Program-made: the position numbers and the translations under genes
Source: a bacterium
Lineage (GTDB): Bacteria; Armatimonadota; Zipacnadia; Zipacnadales; UBA11051
Direction of reading: 5' to 3'
Length of the DNA stretch: 64,000 nucleotides
NCBI GenBank assembly: GCA_030604405.1
Contig: JAUVVY010000017.1
Coordinates: 30,242 to 94,241 of the forward strand
Shown here: positions 1 to 8,548 of the stretch, piece after piece
Layout of the letters: each line of letters opens with the position of its first letter
How positions within the stretch are numbered: the first letter of the stretch is position 1
The notes under the pieces: generated by a model
What the model saw: only the letters and a program-made list of their open reading frames with translations
What the model was told of the DNA's origin: nothing
Database searches by the model: none

Positions 1-1
1 G

Positions 2-172
2 ACGTATCTGCAGGACGCCCCGGCTGAATTGCTGGCTTCGGAGGGTGTAGTGTTTCTGATCGTCTGCCTCACGTCCCTGTCCCGGCACCTGCCGCGTGCC
101 AGACGCGCCAACAACAAACGACAGTCACACCCGGGCTCGGACGCTCCCCAATCTGGCGACGGCGACCACTAA
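2..172 (+). CDS. C-terminal end of an unknown gene running in from the left edge
   Basis: A frame stays open from base 2 to a TAA at 170-172 (56 codons). It encodes a hydrophobic stretch (around GVVFLIVCLTSL) followed by a basic then polar tail, as expected of the last membrane helix and cytoplasmic tail of a membrane protein. The start lies outside the window and no family can be named. The shorter frames overlapping it look like shadows. Confidence 0.4.
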   Translation, partial: TYLQDAPAELLASEGVVFLIVCLTSLSRHLPRARRANNKRQSHPGSDAPQSGDGDH

Positions 173-372
173 CGCGCGTGATTTATCGCGCCGTGGGCGC
201 CTACGTAATTGGGCGCAATCAATTGCCCCCCTACAACGGCGACGGAGTCGGGCAGGATGCCCGACCCACGGGATTTTTTTGGGGATGCCCGAGCCGGGCG
301 TCTTGTGAATTATTCGGGCTAAGAGGTGTGTTGGCAGTGTGTTACTGCGAGTTGTGGGGTAAAAGGAGCAGC
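173..372. repeat. Intergenic region with an R1 hairpin repeat
   Basis: No gene is seen here. At 247-265 lies an R1 hairpin, GTCGGGC-AGGAT-GCCCGAC, followed by the R1 tail CCACGGGATTTTT and a second GCCCGA half-unit. Bases 299-317 match the end sequence (GTCTTGTGAATTATTCG) that closes R2 repeats elsewhere in the window. Confidence 0.6.
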
Positions 373-401
373 TTGACAAGGCCCAAGCACTGAGTTATAC
401 T
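373..401 (+). promoter_or_regulatory. Sigma-70-type promoter for the zinc-ribbon gene
   Basis: TTGACA at 373-378 and TATACT at 396-401 are separated by exactly 17 bp and lie about 60 bp upstream of the zinc-ribbon start. This is a near-consensus housekeeping promoter. Confidence 0.7.
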
Positions 402-460
402 TGGCTCGATTCGAAGTGGCCCCGGCGTGACCAATACTATGCCCAAGGGTGGTAATCAAT

Positions 461-1339
461 TTGGCCGACAAGTACTGTATTAGGTGCGGTTGCCCCAACG
501 ATGAAGGACGCGGCGCTTGCCTGATGTGCTACACCTATCTGGACGATAGGGGGCACGGCAGCGTAGTGTGCCCCAACACCAACTGCAGTGTGGAGAACAC
601 CCAGGATGCTCTGTTCTGCGCTGCTTGCGGATCGACCCTCGTCGAGGGTGCGCCCAGCGCGGTGCCGGGCGTGCTGGAAGCGGCCGCGGCGATCATGGAC
701 GCGACTGGCGGCGAAGCATCCGATGATGAGGACGAAGAAGAATTCGACGAAGAAGCAATGACCGAAGAAGAGCGGGCGGAGTTCGAGCGGTTCAGGGCCG
801 AGCAGACGGACGCGGATGCAGCAGCGCCTGGCGGGCCCGCAGCCGCCGAAGATGAGGAGCAAGAGGAAGAGTTTGCCCCGCCTTCGGCCCTGTCGCTGGA
901 AGCGGGCGCAATGGGCCCGTCTGAGGCGGAGGAGGAGGAGCTAGCGCCGCCACCACCGGCGGAGCCGGTCCTGGCAATGGAGGACGCCATGCCCGCGGCG
1001 GGAGACGCGCTTGCGATGGAAGATACCGCCCCGCCGCAGGAGGGGCAGCCGCTCGCGATGGAGGAACCCAAGCCGGAGGAGGAGGAAGAAGACTTCATAC
1101 CTCCCCCGCTGGCAGAACCCGAGGCGGCCGGCGAACTGAGCGAGCAAGACCTGGCGCCGCCAGTACCCGAGGACCTGCCGGGCTTTGATGACGATGCTAC
1201 GGCTCCGGCAGCAGCCGAACCCGAGCCTGCCGAAGAGCTGCAGCCTCCGCCAGAGCTGCCAACAGAAGCGGCCGAGGAGGAGAAAGAGGAAGAAGAACCC
1301 CTGGACGGCTGGTCGCTTGATTTCGATGACGAAGAATAG
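461..1339 (+). CDS. Zinc-ribbon protein with long acidic disordered tail
   Basis: This 292-aa protein has two N-terminal zinc ribbons: Cys6/Cys9 with Cys20/Cys23, and Cys37/Cys42 with Cys53/Cys56. The remaining ~230 residues are almost only Glu, Asp, Ala and Pro, with recurring LAMEE-like and APPxPEE-like blocks, and should be disordered and strongly acidic. The TTG at 461 is preferred because AAGGGTGG sits 7 nt upstream; a GTG at 449 would add four residues but has no ribosome site. The role is unknown. Zinc ribbons of this kind often bind nucleic acid or protein partners, and an acidic tail could mimic DNA or recruit a partner; that is inference. Confidence 0.75.
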   Translation: MADKYCIRCGCPNDEGRGACLMCYTYLDDRGHGSVVCPNTNCSVENTQDALFCAACGSTLVEGAPSAVPGVLEAAAAIMDATGGEASDDEDEEEFDEEAMTEEERAEFERFRAEQTDADAAAPGGPAAAEDEEQEEEFAPPSALSLEAGAMGPSEAEEEELAPPPPAEPVLAMEDAMPAAGDALAMEDTAPPQEGQPLAMEEPKPEEEEEDFIPPPLAEPEAAGELSEQDLAPPVPEDLPGFDDDATAPAAAEPEPAEELQPPPELPTEAAEEEKEEEEPLDGWSLDFDDEE

Positions 1340-1914
1340 AGTCTTCGGGAAAGGCGCCCTCGGCCCCGGCCTCTCTCCCTGAGGGAGAGGGGAGAACGGC
1401 AACGGCAACGGAGTCGGGCAGGATGCCCGACCCACGGGATTTTTTGCGGATGCCCGACCCACGGGATTCTTTGGGAAGGCCGAGCCACGGGATCTGTTGA
1501 GAAGGCCGAGCCACGCCCAAAGGCGCCCTCACCCCCACGCCCCTCTCCCACAGGGAGAGGGGAGAACGGCAACGCCAAAGCCGCCCTCACCCCCACGCCC
1601 CTCTCCCGCAGGGAGAGGGGAGAACGGCAACGACAAAAGCTCACAGGCTGGAAAGCCTGTGCCACGCGATAATACTTGGGATGCGCGAGCTATCGGATAA
1701 TAGTTGGGGCACTGTCAGGCTAGAAAGCCCCGCCGTCGCTAAAGCTCCCGCCTTCGCCAAGGCTTCGGCGGACGAGATGGCGGGCAAGCTTGACCTACGG
1801 GATTTTTTGGGGATGCCTGACCCACGCGATAGTTGTTTACGAAAGCCCGAGCCATGCGATGATATTTACAATGGCCGAGCTACAGAATTGAATGGGAGCG
1901 CAAAGTCCTGCACA
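1340..1914. repeat. Composite repeat array (R3 and R1 units)
   Basis: No gene is seen in these 575 bases. Three R3 palindromes (CTCTCCCTGAGGGAGAG type) occur near 1370-1390, 1542-1562 and 1602-1620. They are followed by R1 units: a hairpin near 1408-1430, tandem CCCGACCCACGGGATT blocks to 1515, and CACAGGC-TGGAAA-GCCTGTG at 1642-1661. A further R1 hairpin near 1718-1810 has a long GC-rich insert (CCGCCTTCGCCAAGGC) between its arms. Confidence 0.65.
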
Positions 1915-2631
1915 ATGTCTCAAATAGATATAACACAGAACTTCGGGCAACTCGCAGATGAGGTCGCACAAGCGGCCAGCAATGCCGGGCGTGAGCCTCA
2001 AGACGTCGCTATCATAACTGTAACCAAGACGCGTAATGTGGCCGAGATATCGGAGGCGGTCGGCGCGGGCGCGCTCGACCTGGGCGAAAACTACGTCCAG
2101 GAAATGGTGCAAAAGCACGAGGAACTCGCCAGCAAAGATCTGCCGCAACAACCGCAGTGGCACTTCATAGGGCACCTGCAGCGCAATAAAGTCAAGTATA
2201 TTGTGCACTTCTGCCACTTGATTCATGCTGTGGACAGCGTGCGGCTGATTACTGAACTCGACAAGCGGGCCGGGCAGAAGCAGCGCAAACAGCGAGTGCT
2301 CCTGCAACTCGACCTGGCCCAGGAGGAGACCAAATTCGGGGCCCCAGAGGAGCAATTGCCGGAGTTGGTGGAGGCGGCTGTGGACTCGCAACACCTCGAC
2401 TGGCAAGGCCTGATGTGCATGGCCCCCTTCAGCGACAATCCGGAAGATGCACGCCCGTACTACGCACGGCTGAGAGAACTGAGAGATAAGCTATCCGACG
2501 AAGGCGTCAGTAGCGAGCATTTGCGCCATCTTTCAATGGGCATGACTTCTGATTACAAGGTGGCCATAGAGGAGGGCGCAACACTGATAAGAGTGGGGCA
2601 GGCGATCTTCGGCGCACGGGACTACCACTAA
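1915..2631 (+). CDS. yggS: YggS/YlmE family pyridoxal-phosphate homeostasis protein
   Basis: This is a single-domain PLP-binding TIM-barrel protein (238 aa, usual family size) that buffers free PLP in the cytoplasm. The PLP lysine is Lys38 in VTKTR. The family signatures HFIGHLQRNK and LSMGMTSDYKVAIEEGA are present. ATG 1915 is chosen because the conserved part begins there; the longer frame back to 1681 translates only repeat sequence. It begins a ylmE-ylmF-proC-ylmG cluster, but an insert separates it from sepF. Its last 72 bp (2562-2633) recur at 3537-3608. Confidence 0.93.
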   Translation: MSQIDITQNFGQLADEVAQAASNAGREPQDVAIITVTKTRNVAEISEAVGAGALDLGENYVQEMVQKHEELASKDLPQQPQWHFIGHLQRNKVKYIVHFCHLIHAVDSVRLITELDKRAGQKQRKQRVLLQLDLAQEETKFGAPEEQLPELVEAAVDSQHLDWQGLMCMAPFSDNPEDARPYYARLRELRDKLSDEGVSSEHLRHLSMGMTSDYKVAIEEGATLIRVGQAIFGARDYH

Positions 2632-2767
2632 ACCTGCATTGCTCATATCAACTGGGCCGTGGATGCCTAATCCCAGATGCAAGCGGGGGTGAGGGGCCCG
2701 ACAACAGAGGCGAGCCGATTTGATATGCGTAATCCCGGTTGAAAGCGGAAGGGAAGGTGTGAGCACG

Positions 2768-3508
2768 ATGTCCGACCAGCCAAGTCGCCAGGTTCGAGTT
2801 GAGTTTACTGGTTCTGGTTTCGCCTTGTTGGGTTGGATGGTTCTAATGTGGTTGGCGAACGCGGTCGTGATACCGGCCGCCTGGGCGGCGGCGGCCTTCA
2901 ACCGCTGGCTCTTCAGCAATCTTAAGTTAAGCGACGGAACCCGAGTTGCCTTTGTCGGTCGGGGCGAGGAGATCTGGGGCTACTTCGTGGTTGCCGCGCT
3001 GCTGGGATGGCTGCCTCAACTGGGACGCTTGGCGGAAGATCAGATGGTGCAGTCTTTTGCCATCCTGGGCTTGAGCGTGCTCACCCTCCCTTTGACTGCC
3101 TGGGTTGGAGTCAAGATAGTTACCTGGTTGGTGCAGCGGATCGAACTCGGCTGCGGCACTCGCCTGGACTTCACCGGCGCCTGGGGCGCCTATCTCGGCT
3201 GGATGGTGTTGTACTACGTCTCCGCCTACACCATCATCGGGTGGGCGTGGGTCCTCGTGGCGCTCTTGAACTGGTTCTGCAGCAACGTCCAGGCCGAGGG
3301 CAATCAAGTCCGCTTCACCGGTCGCGGAGCAGAGGTGCTATGGCGTGTTCTAGTGGGGGCGCTGGCCTGCGCGTTCATCATCCCCATCCCCTGGATACTG
3401 GCCTGGTGGTACGAATGGTTCGCTAGTTGCCTGGTGATCGAGCGCGCGCCGGCGGTATCGCCGATAGCTGCCCCTCCTGCGGTGGCCCCGCCGCCCAGCA
3501 CGCCTTGA
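2768..3508 (+). CDS. Multi-pass membrane protein with four internal FTG repeats
   Basis: This 246-aa protein has four similar units, each starting with a short strand and turn: VEFTGSGFALLGW, VAFVGRGEEIWGY, LDFTGAWGAYLGW and VRFTGRGAEVLWR. Each unit is followed by one or more hydrophobic helices and a Trp-rich segment. The layout resembles DUF898/YjgN-type membrane repeats, but the match is by eye only. ATG 2768 follows a GGAAGG ribosome site; GTG 2759 is possible. The gene lies between intact yggS and a duplicated yggS 3' end, interrupting a conserved operon, so it is probably a later insertion. Confidence 0.75.
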   Translation: MSDQPSRQVRVEFTGSGFALLGWMVLMWLANAVVIPAAWAAAAFNRWLFSNLKLSDGTRVAFVGRGEEIWGYFVVAALLGWLPQLGRLAEDQMVQSFAILGLSVLTLPLTAWVGVKIVTWLVQRIELGCGTRLDFTGAWGAYLGWMVLYYVSAYTIIGWAWVLVALLNWFCSNVQAEGNQVRFTGRGAEVLWRVLVGALACAFIIPIPWILAWWYEWFASCLVIERAPAVSPIAAPPAVAPPPSTP

Positions 3509-3536
3509 CTTGTGCTTAGAGGCGGTCGCGGTTGGC

Positions 3537-3608
3537 GGCCGTAGAGGAGGGCGCAACACTGATAAGAGTGGGGCAAGCGATGTTCGGAGCACGGGACTAC
3601 CACTAAAC
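3537..3608 (+). pseudogene. Duplicated 3' end of yggS
   Basis: These 72 bases match yggS 2562-2633 at 68 positions, including the stop codon and two further bases. Three of the four differences are silent or conservative: CAG to CAA, GGC to GGA and ATA to GTA (Ile to Val). The fourth is ATC to ATG. The fragment has no start, and the similarity stops abruptly upstream. It marks the right end of the insert that carries the FTG-repeat membrane gene. Confidence 0.9.
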
Positions 3609-3752
3609 AGCTTGATTCGCAGAACCAGATAGTGTATATATACGTAGCAAGCCGTTGCAATACAAAGATCGCTCGATCGTGAAGCATCTGCTGTTCGACA
3701 TCTCGTGACACGACATCTTCACAGCAAGCATCACAGAAACGGAGGCGTTATG

Positions 3753-4220
3753 ATGTCGAAGCGACTTTGGGCACGTGTTGTGGACTTCTTTGCATTGCCC
3801 TCGCGAAGCCCGTACGACGACCCCTACGGCGACCCGAACTACCAGCCAGATCCCGACCCACACCCGGATTCTGAGTCGAGAGCGATTCCCGCCCGCTCCG
3901 AGCGCAGCGAATTCGCGAACGTCACCATCATCCGGGCAGAACCGACAGATATGGAGGAAGCCACGGCAGTAGCCGATGAGATCAAACACCGGCTGCCCGT
4001 GGTGCTGAATCTGCAAGGGGCCCCGGAGCATGAAGCCACCCGCATTCGCGACTTCCTCGGCGGCGTAACCTACGGTCTCAATGGGCACATGCGGCGGATT
4101 GCGGAATGGGTCTATGTCTGCTCGCCCTTCGACATGCCGGTGGAGCGGCTGGTACTGAAGGGGACCAGCGTGGGCAGTCGCGAGAGCGAGGACGTCGTCG
4201 AGGCGCCGGAGGACTACTAG
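3753..4220 (+). CDS. sepF: Cell division protein SepF
   Basis: The protein (155 aa) anchors FtsZ filaments at the membrane and bundles them during division. After an amphipathic N-terminus and an acidic Pro/Asp linker (about residues 20-50) comes the SepF core, with PVVLNLQG, a RIRDFLGGVTYGLNG stretch and a C-terminal strand. ATG 3753 is 7 nt after GGAGG; the adjacent ATG 3750 is possible. Position next to yggS, proC and yggT matches the ylmEFG cluster of SepF-bearing phyla. Confidence 0.9.
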   Translation: MSKRLWARVVDFFALPSRSPYDDPYGDPNYQPDPDPHPDSESRAIPARSERSEFANVTIIRAEPTDMEEATAVADEIKHRLPVVLNLQGAPEHEATRIRDFLGGVTYGLNGHMRRIAEWVYVCSPFDMPVERLVLKGTSVGSRESEDVVEAPEDY

Positions 4221-4438
4221 CCAGCCGAAAGGCAGAGGCAAAGGCGCGCTCACGCCTTCAATTCCCCTCTCCCGCGGGGAGAGGGGAGCACGGCGACGGA
4301 GTCGGGCAGCCCTTCGACAAGCTCAGGGCCTGCGGGATGCCCGACCCACGGGATTTTTTGGGAAGGCCGAGCTACGCGTCTATGAATGATGCGCGATAGC
4401 GACATCCCCCGTGACGCAGCTATGGTTGTGTTTTGGTT
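4221..4438. repeat. R3 plus expanded R1 repeat
   Basis: An R3 palindrome (CCTCTCCCGCGGGGAGAGG) near 4264-4284 is followed by an R1 hairpin at about 4301-4346. The two R1 arms, GTCGGGC and GCCCGAC, are split by an inserted CTTCGACAAGCTCAGGGC block. The CCACGGGATTTTTTGGG tail follows. Confidence 0.6.
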
Positions 4439-5251
4439 ATGGCGAACTGCAAGTCCTACGAACTGGCAGTAATCGGATGCGGCGCGATGGGCTCCGGAAT
4501 GGCGAGCAGCCTCATCGAGGCCGGCGTCATCCCCGCGGAGCAGATTGTCGCGGCCGATATTGATGAGGCGCGCCGCCAGGCCATGCAGGAGCTCGGTGTG
4601 GCGACCACTGACAGGGCCTCAGAAGCAGTGGCCCAGGCTGCCACGGTGCTGCTGGCGGTCAAGCCGCAAGTGCTCGATGAGGTGCTGGGCGACATCGCCG
4701 GTGCGGTCGGCAGCCGCCTGGTGGTTACAATCGCCGCCGGTGTGCGGATCGCCAGATACGAGGCGATGCTGGGGGAGCAGACCAGCATAATTCGTGTGAT
4801 GCCGAATATTCTGTGCACGGTTGGCGAGGCGGCCAGCGCGTACTGCGCCAATGCGGCCTGCAGCGCCGAGCAAGTGGCGCGTGTTGATGAGCTGCTCAAC
4901 GCCGTGGGCACCGCAGTGGCCGTGAAGGAGGAATTGATGGACGCGGTGACCGGGCTTTCGGGCAGCGGCCCGGCGTTCGTGGCGGTGTTCGTCGAGGCCT
5001 TGATAGACGGCGGTGTGGCGGCGGGGCTGTCGCGGGATCAGGCCGCGACGCTGGCCGCGCAGACGGTGTCGGGCACCGGGCGGTGGCTGCAGGAAAGCGG
5101 CTGCTCGCCGAGTGCTCTCAAGGATATGGTAACCTCACCAGGCGGCACGACAATCGCCGGCATCAAGGCACTGGAAAAAGGCGGGCTGCGCGCTGCTGTG
5201 ATAGAGGCGGTAGTCGCCGCCGCCAAACGCTCCCGTGAGCTGGGGAGTTGA
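4439..5251 (+). CDS. proC: Pyrroline-5-carboxylate reductase
   Basis: Catalyses the last step of proline synthesis, reducing pyrroline-5-carboxylate with NAD(P)H. The 270-aa protein has the N-terminal Rossmann motif GCGAMGSGMA and the family signature in VTGLSGSGPAF and LKDMVTSPGGTT near the C-terminus. ATG 4439 is used; a TTG six bases upstream is in frame, and neither has a strong ribosome site. The stop is 6 bases before yggT, so the two are probably co-transcribed. Confidence 0.95.
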   Translation: MANCKSYELAVIGCGAMGSGMASSLIEAGVIPAEQIVAADIDEARRQAMQELGVATTDRASEAVAQAATVLLAVKPQVLDEVLGDIAGAVGSRLVVTIAAGVRIARYEAMLGEQTSIIRVMPNILCTVGEAASAYCANAACSAEQVARVDELLNAVGTAVAVKEELMDAVTGLSGSGPAFVAVFVEALIDGGVAAGLSRDQAATLAAQTVSGTGRWLQESGCSPSALKDMVTSPGGTTIAGIKALEKGGLRAAVIEAVVAAAKRSRELGS

Positions 5252-5257
5252 GCTGCC

Positions 5258-5545
5258 ATGCTCATGCCTAGCGCTGGCCTCCATATCGCTGACTGGATAT
5301 TGCGCCTGTACGAACTGGTCCTGCTCATCCGCGTTGTGCTTAGCTGGCTGCGCCTGCCACCTTACCACCCGGTAATGCGACGTGTGGAGCCTGCTATCCA
5401 CGCAGTGACCGAGCCGCTGTTGGCCCCGATCCGCAGATGGCTGGCGCCTTACCAGCGCAATTGGTCATTCGACTTTTCGGTTCTGATACTCTATTTCGCC
5501 ATCGAAATCGTGCGCCGGTTGCTACCGCGACTGATGTTGGGATAA
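5258..5545 (+). CDS. yggT: YggT/YlmG family membrane protein
   Basis: A 95-aa protein with two hydrophobic segments (about residues 10-30 and 68-90) around the conserved loop VEPAIHAVTEPLLAPIRR, typical of one YGGT domain. The family is linked to envelope, division or osmotic functions without a defined reaction. It starts 6 bases after proC. Confidence 0.9.
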   Translation: MLMPSAGLHIADWILRLYELVLLIRVVLSWLRLPPYHPVMRRVEPAIHAVTEPLLAPIRRWLAPYQRNWSFDFSVLILYFAIEIVRRLLPRLMLG

Positions 5546-5570
5546 TGTTGGAGGCAATCGGGGCAGGTCG

Positions 5571-7064
5571 GTGCCTACATTGCAGATGCCCCCCATGAAA
5601 TGGACAGTTCTGTTGCGTATTGCGTTGGTCGTAGCGGGCTTCGCAGCCGGTCTGACGATCTACCGTGCGCAGGACCGGGCGCGGCAGGAGCAATCATCCC
5701 GGCTGCCGTATTCGGTGTGGCAGGAGCTGGCCCATCAGCAGTTGATTCAGCCGGATATGACGATGCGACTTTCGTTTTTTGCCGAGCAGTTGCGCTTGCG
5801 TCTGGGCTTCGAGCCGCCCCGTTTGATGCACCCCGACTACCTCTACGACAAAGCCGTATCCCGATACGAGCGGATAGTTCTGGCTCGCCGCCGGGGTCCG
5901 GATCCCGCCGAGGACAATCCGTACGCCAAGTACCGGCTCGGGATTATCTACGCGCTGCGGGATTATCCGGAGCAGGCACAACTGCTGTTTTTGGATGCGG
6001 CCAGGCGTGATCCAGACAATGGGCCGGTATATTTAGCCCTCGCGCGGCTGTTTTCCCCCGATGTCAAGGACGACAAGGAGCTCCGGGGCGTACTGCCGCA
6101 GTTGGAAAAACTGCCGCGCTGGCTGCAGGACATGACACTTCCGCGCTATTACAAGCTGACAGACAATGATGCCCTGGCGGCGGCTGCGCGCAAGACGGCA
6201 AGGGCGCATCAGTGGTCATTCGGCGTGTGGGTGCTGATTCTGGCCGCGGTGCTATTGGTCGTGGCCGGTGTTGGCGTCCAGCTAATGGTGGCGGCGGTAT
6301 GGCGGGGAGCATTCGGTACACTCAAGCGCACTGACGCCGGTCAGGCCCGAATACCGTTGCTGGTGCCGTGGCGTCTGCTGGATGCCGCCGAGGTGCTGCT
6401 GGTGTTGTTCGTGGCGCTGGTGCTGCTTGGCGTGTTGGGCGGGCTGGCTATCGGCTATCTCGGTCAAGCCGCCAGCGGCCCCGTCGCCCGAGCGGGGCTG
6501 ATCGCTGCCCAATACCTGGTCTTCGTACTGATCGGATTTCTAATAATGATGCGGCGGGTCAAAGCACCCAGCGAGCAGAAGCTGAGCGTGCTGGGATTGC
6601 GCGCTGTGGGCCGGCTGGGGCCGCTGGTGTATGCCGGCGTGGCCGGCTATAGCATCTACCTGCTGGCGCTCATAGCCCAAGGCCTGATCGTGCACAGCAC
6701 GCCGCTGGCACAGCTCGAAGGTCTGCAAATGGGAGTGAGGCTTCTCGGGCAGCAAAGTGCGGTGTCCATCGTGGTGTACCTGGCGCTGCTGGGGCTGGTG
6801 GCTCCGGTCGCCGAGGAGCTGATCTTTCGCGGCTTTGTCTATGCCGCCCTGCGCCGCTATCTGCCGCCGCTTGCGGCGGTGGGTCTGAGTGCAATCGTCT
6901 TCGGGGTAATGCACATGAATAGCCTGGCGCTGGTGCAGATTGTAGGCATCGGTATAGTGCTGGCCGTGCTGTACGAACGGACGCGGTCGGTGATACCCTG
7001 CATCGTGTGCCATGCGATGAATAATATACTGGTGTTCTGCTTGATGTTGCTGGTAAACTACTAG
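5571..7064 (+). CDS. CPBP family intramembrane metalloprotease with TPR-like N-terminal part
   Basis: The 497-aa protein has one N-terminal membrane helix, a soluble helical region (about residues 35-200, with tetratricopeptide-like spacing around KYRLGIIYALRDYPEQAQLL), then seven or so membrane helices. The last part carries the CPBP (Abi) motifs: EELIFRGF (Glu414/Glu415), FGVMHMN (His about 448) and HAMNN (His about 481). Related enzymes cleave prenylated or membrane substrates. GTG 5571 is the assumed start; ATG 5586 and 5595 are alternatives. Confidence 0.85.
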   Translation: MPTLQMPPMKWTVLLRIALVVAGFAAGLTIYRAQDRARQEQSSRLPYSVWQELAHQQLIQPDMTMRLSFFAEQLRLRLGFEPPRLMHPDYLYDKAVSRYERIVLARRRGPDPAEDNPYAKYRLGIIYALRDYPEQAQLLFLDAARRDPDNGPVYLALARLFSPDVKDDKELRGVLPQLEKLPRWLQDMTLPRYYKLTDNDALAAAARKTARAHQWSFGVWVLILAAVLLVVAGVGVQLMVAAVWRGAFGTLKRTDAGQARIPLLVPWRLLDAAEVLLVLFVALVLLGVLGGLAIGYLGQAASGPVARAGLIAAQYLVFVLIGFLIMMRRVKAPSEQKLSVLGLRAVGRLGPLVYAGVAGYSIYLLALIAQGLIVHSTPLAQLEGLQMGVRLLGQQSAVSIVVYLALLGLVAPVAEELIFRGFVYAALRRYLPPLAAVGLSAIVFGVMHMNSLALVQIVGIGIVLAVLYERTRSVIPCIVCHAMNNILVFCLMLLVNY

Positions 7065-7339
7065 GTGTTGATTGTGTGTTCGGCTGCCCTTCGGCTTCGC
7101 TCAGGGCCTGCGGGAAGGCCGAACCAGGCGCCAAAGGCCCCCTCACCCCTTCAATTCCCCTGTCCCTCAGGGAGAGGGGAGAACAGCAACGGCAACGGAG
7201 TCGGGCAGGATGCCCGACCCACGGAATTTTTGAGGAATGCACGAGCTACGCGGATAATGCTCGGGAAACCCTGTGCCACGCGATTATACTGGGGGAAGAC
7301 CGAGCTACATGAGTTGAGCTGAGCTTGGCAAGAGTTACA
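7065..7339. repeat. R4, R3 and R1 repeats between CPBP gene and yggU
   Basis: Two GGC-rich arms at about 7081-7126 enclose an R4 block (CTTCGGCTTCGCTCAGGGC). An R3 palindrome follows near 7158-7178, then an R1 hairpin GTCGGGC-AGGAT-GCCCGAC near 7200-7219 with degenerate R1 tail units to about 7310. No gene is seen. Confidence 0.55.
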
Positions 7340-7618
7340 ATGGCACCGGTAAAACTGTCGATCCGAGTGACACCAAGGGCGGCAAATGACGAGCTGTGCG
7401 GCTGGCAAGGCAAGCAACTGGCAGTGAAGGTGACCGCGCCACCAGTCAAAGGTGCAGCCAATAAGGCAGTCATCAAACTGCTGGCGAAGACGCTGGGTCT
7501 GCGGGCGGCCGACATCAGTATCATCAGCGGCCAAAGCTCGCGGAGCAAAATGGTGGCCATAGAAGGTTGTAGCCGCCCCGAACTGCTGCAAAGGCTGCGA
7601 AAGGCGCTGCAAGAGTGA
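7340..7618 (+). CDS. yggU: YggU/DUF167 family protein
   Basis: A 92-aa protein with the DUF167 hallmarks: VTPRAANDE at the N-terminus, VKVTAPPVKGAANKAVI in the middle and SGQSSRSKMV near the end. The biochemical role is unknown. TTG 7325 would add five residues; ATG 7340 puts the conserved strand near the N-terminus. Its stop overlaps the start of the next gene. In many genomes this family sits beside yggT. Confidence 0.9.
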   Translation: MAPVKLSIRVTPRAANDELCGWQGKQLAVKVTAPPVKGAANKAVIKLLAKTLGLRAADISIISGQSSRSKMVAIEGCSRPELLQRLRKALQE

Positions 7619-8436
7619 CGGGCCTGCAGACCATCTATCTATACGATGACCCGGACAGCCAGGGGCTGGATATTGACTACCTGGCCGGCTACCTGGCCTC
7701 CGAGCTTCCGCGCGTTGAAGTGGGTGTGCGCACCGACTTCGTCACCCACCATCTGGGACGCTTCAGTGAGGAGGAGCGTGACACGCTGGAAGCCGAACTG
7801 CGTAAGCAACTTGAGGGGGGCACAGTTGGGGCGGTGGCGCGCGCTCAGGAGCCGCCAATCACGGAGAGCACGGAGGACAGCGATCTGCAAGAAATGTATG
7901 TTGCGCGATCGCTGCAGGCGGCGATGCGGCTGCTGATTCCTCAAGAAGAGGCGGACATGGCGCAGTTGCACATCATATTCTGTTCGGAGTTGCTTGGGGA
8001 ATTCGACGTGCAAAACGGCCCGCCCTGCGACACGCTCCGGACACTGCAGGCGGGTGTGGCGGCCCTGGGAAGCCCGACCGTCATCTCAACCAGCGGACTG
8101 ATCGAAGCGCCAAAACGACCCCGCGAGTACCACTTCAAACGGACACAGTACCTGATGTTTGGCGCCGATGAACACCTCGACGAGCTTGCCGAGCAGTTCG
8201 CGGATCGGACCGTGGGCTATGGTGATCCTCGCCTCAACGAGCTGCTCAAGGGCTACCTGTTGATTGCTGTGATCTATCGAGCCACCGGTGAGGGACCGTG
8301 CTCCGAGCCGACATGCCCACTCTACGCGGCCAGAACACAACAGGAGCTGCTCGAGGCACAGGCGGGGGCGCAAAGTCGCATTTGCCAACGTCATCGGGAG
8401 ATTCTCAACGCCCTCGGCGAGCCGCTGTACGAGTAG
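7615..8436 (+). CDS. Unknown protein translationally coupled to yggU
   Basis: A 273-aa soluble protein starting at a GTG inside the yggU stop (GTGA overlap). It has an N-terminal alpha/beta part, a helical acidic segment (about residues 55-100), a strand-rich centre and a C-terminal Cys/His group (C-x4-C, then C-x2-H after ~25 residues) that could bind a metal. No family is recognised with confidence; an uncharacterised putative metallopeptidase family is one guess. The overlap implies co-translation with YggU. Confidence 0.7.
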   Translation: MTGLQTIYLYDDPDSQGLDIDYLAGYLASELPRVEVGVRTDFVTHHLGRFSEEERDTLEAELRKQLEGGTVGAVARAQEPPITESTEDSDLQEMYVARSLQAAMRLLIPQEEADMAQLHIIFCSELLGEFDVQNGPPCDTLRTLQAGVAALGSPTVISTSGLIEAPKRPREYHFKRTQYLMFGADEHLDELAEQFADRTVGYGDPRLNELLKGYLLIAVIYRATGEGPCSEPTCPLYAARTQQELLEAQAGAQSRICQRHREILNALGEPLYE

Positions 8437-8548
8437 AAGACTGTCAGCGGAACTCATAGGCGGGCAGGTTGGGAGCACGTAAGAAGCGAATAGCATATAG
8501 AACCTAAGAAGCAGTACAGCCGATTCGGGCACAGGAGGGATCGTCGAA

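Noticed and set aside
1370..1390. R3 palindromes as rho-independent terminators
   Set aside because: They occur in many unrelated places joined to R1 units and lack a T-run; they are better treated as dispersed repeats, though they may also stop transcription.
535..1665. Long minus-strand frame of 376 codons opposite the zinc-ribbon gene
   Set aside because: It is Ser/Gly-rich because it is the complement of the Glu/Ala/Pro tail and then runs through repeats; the plus strand has the promoter and the Cys motifs.
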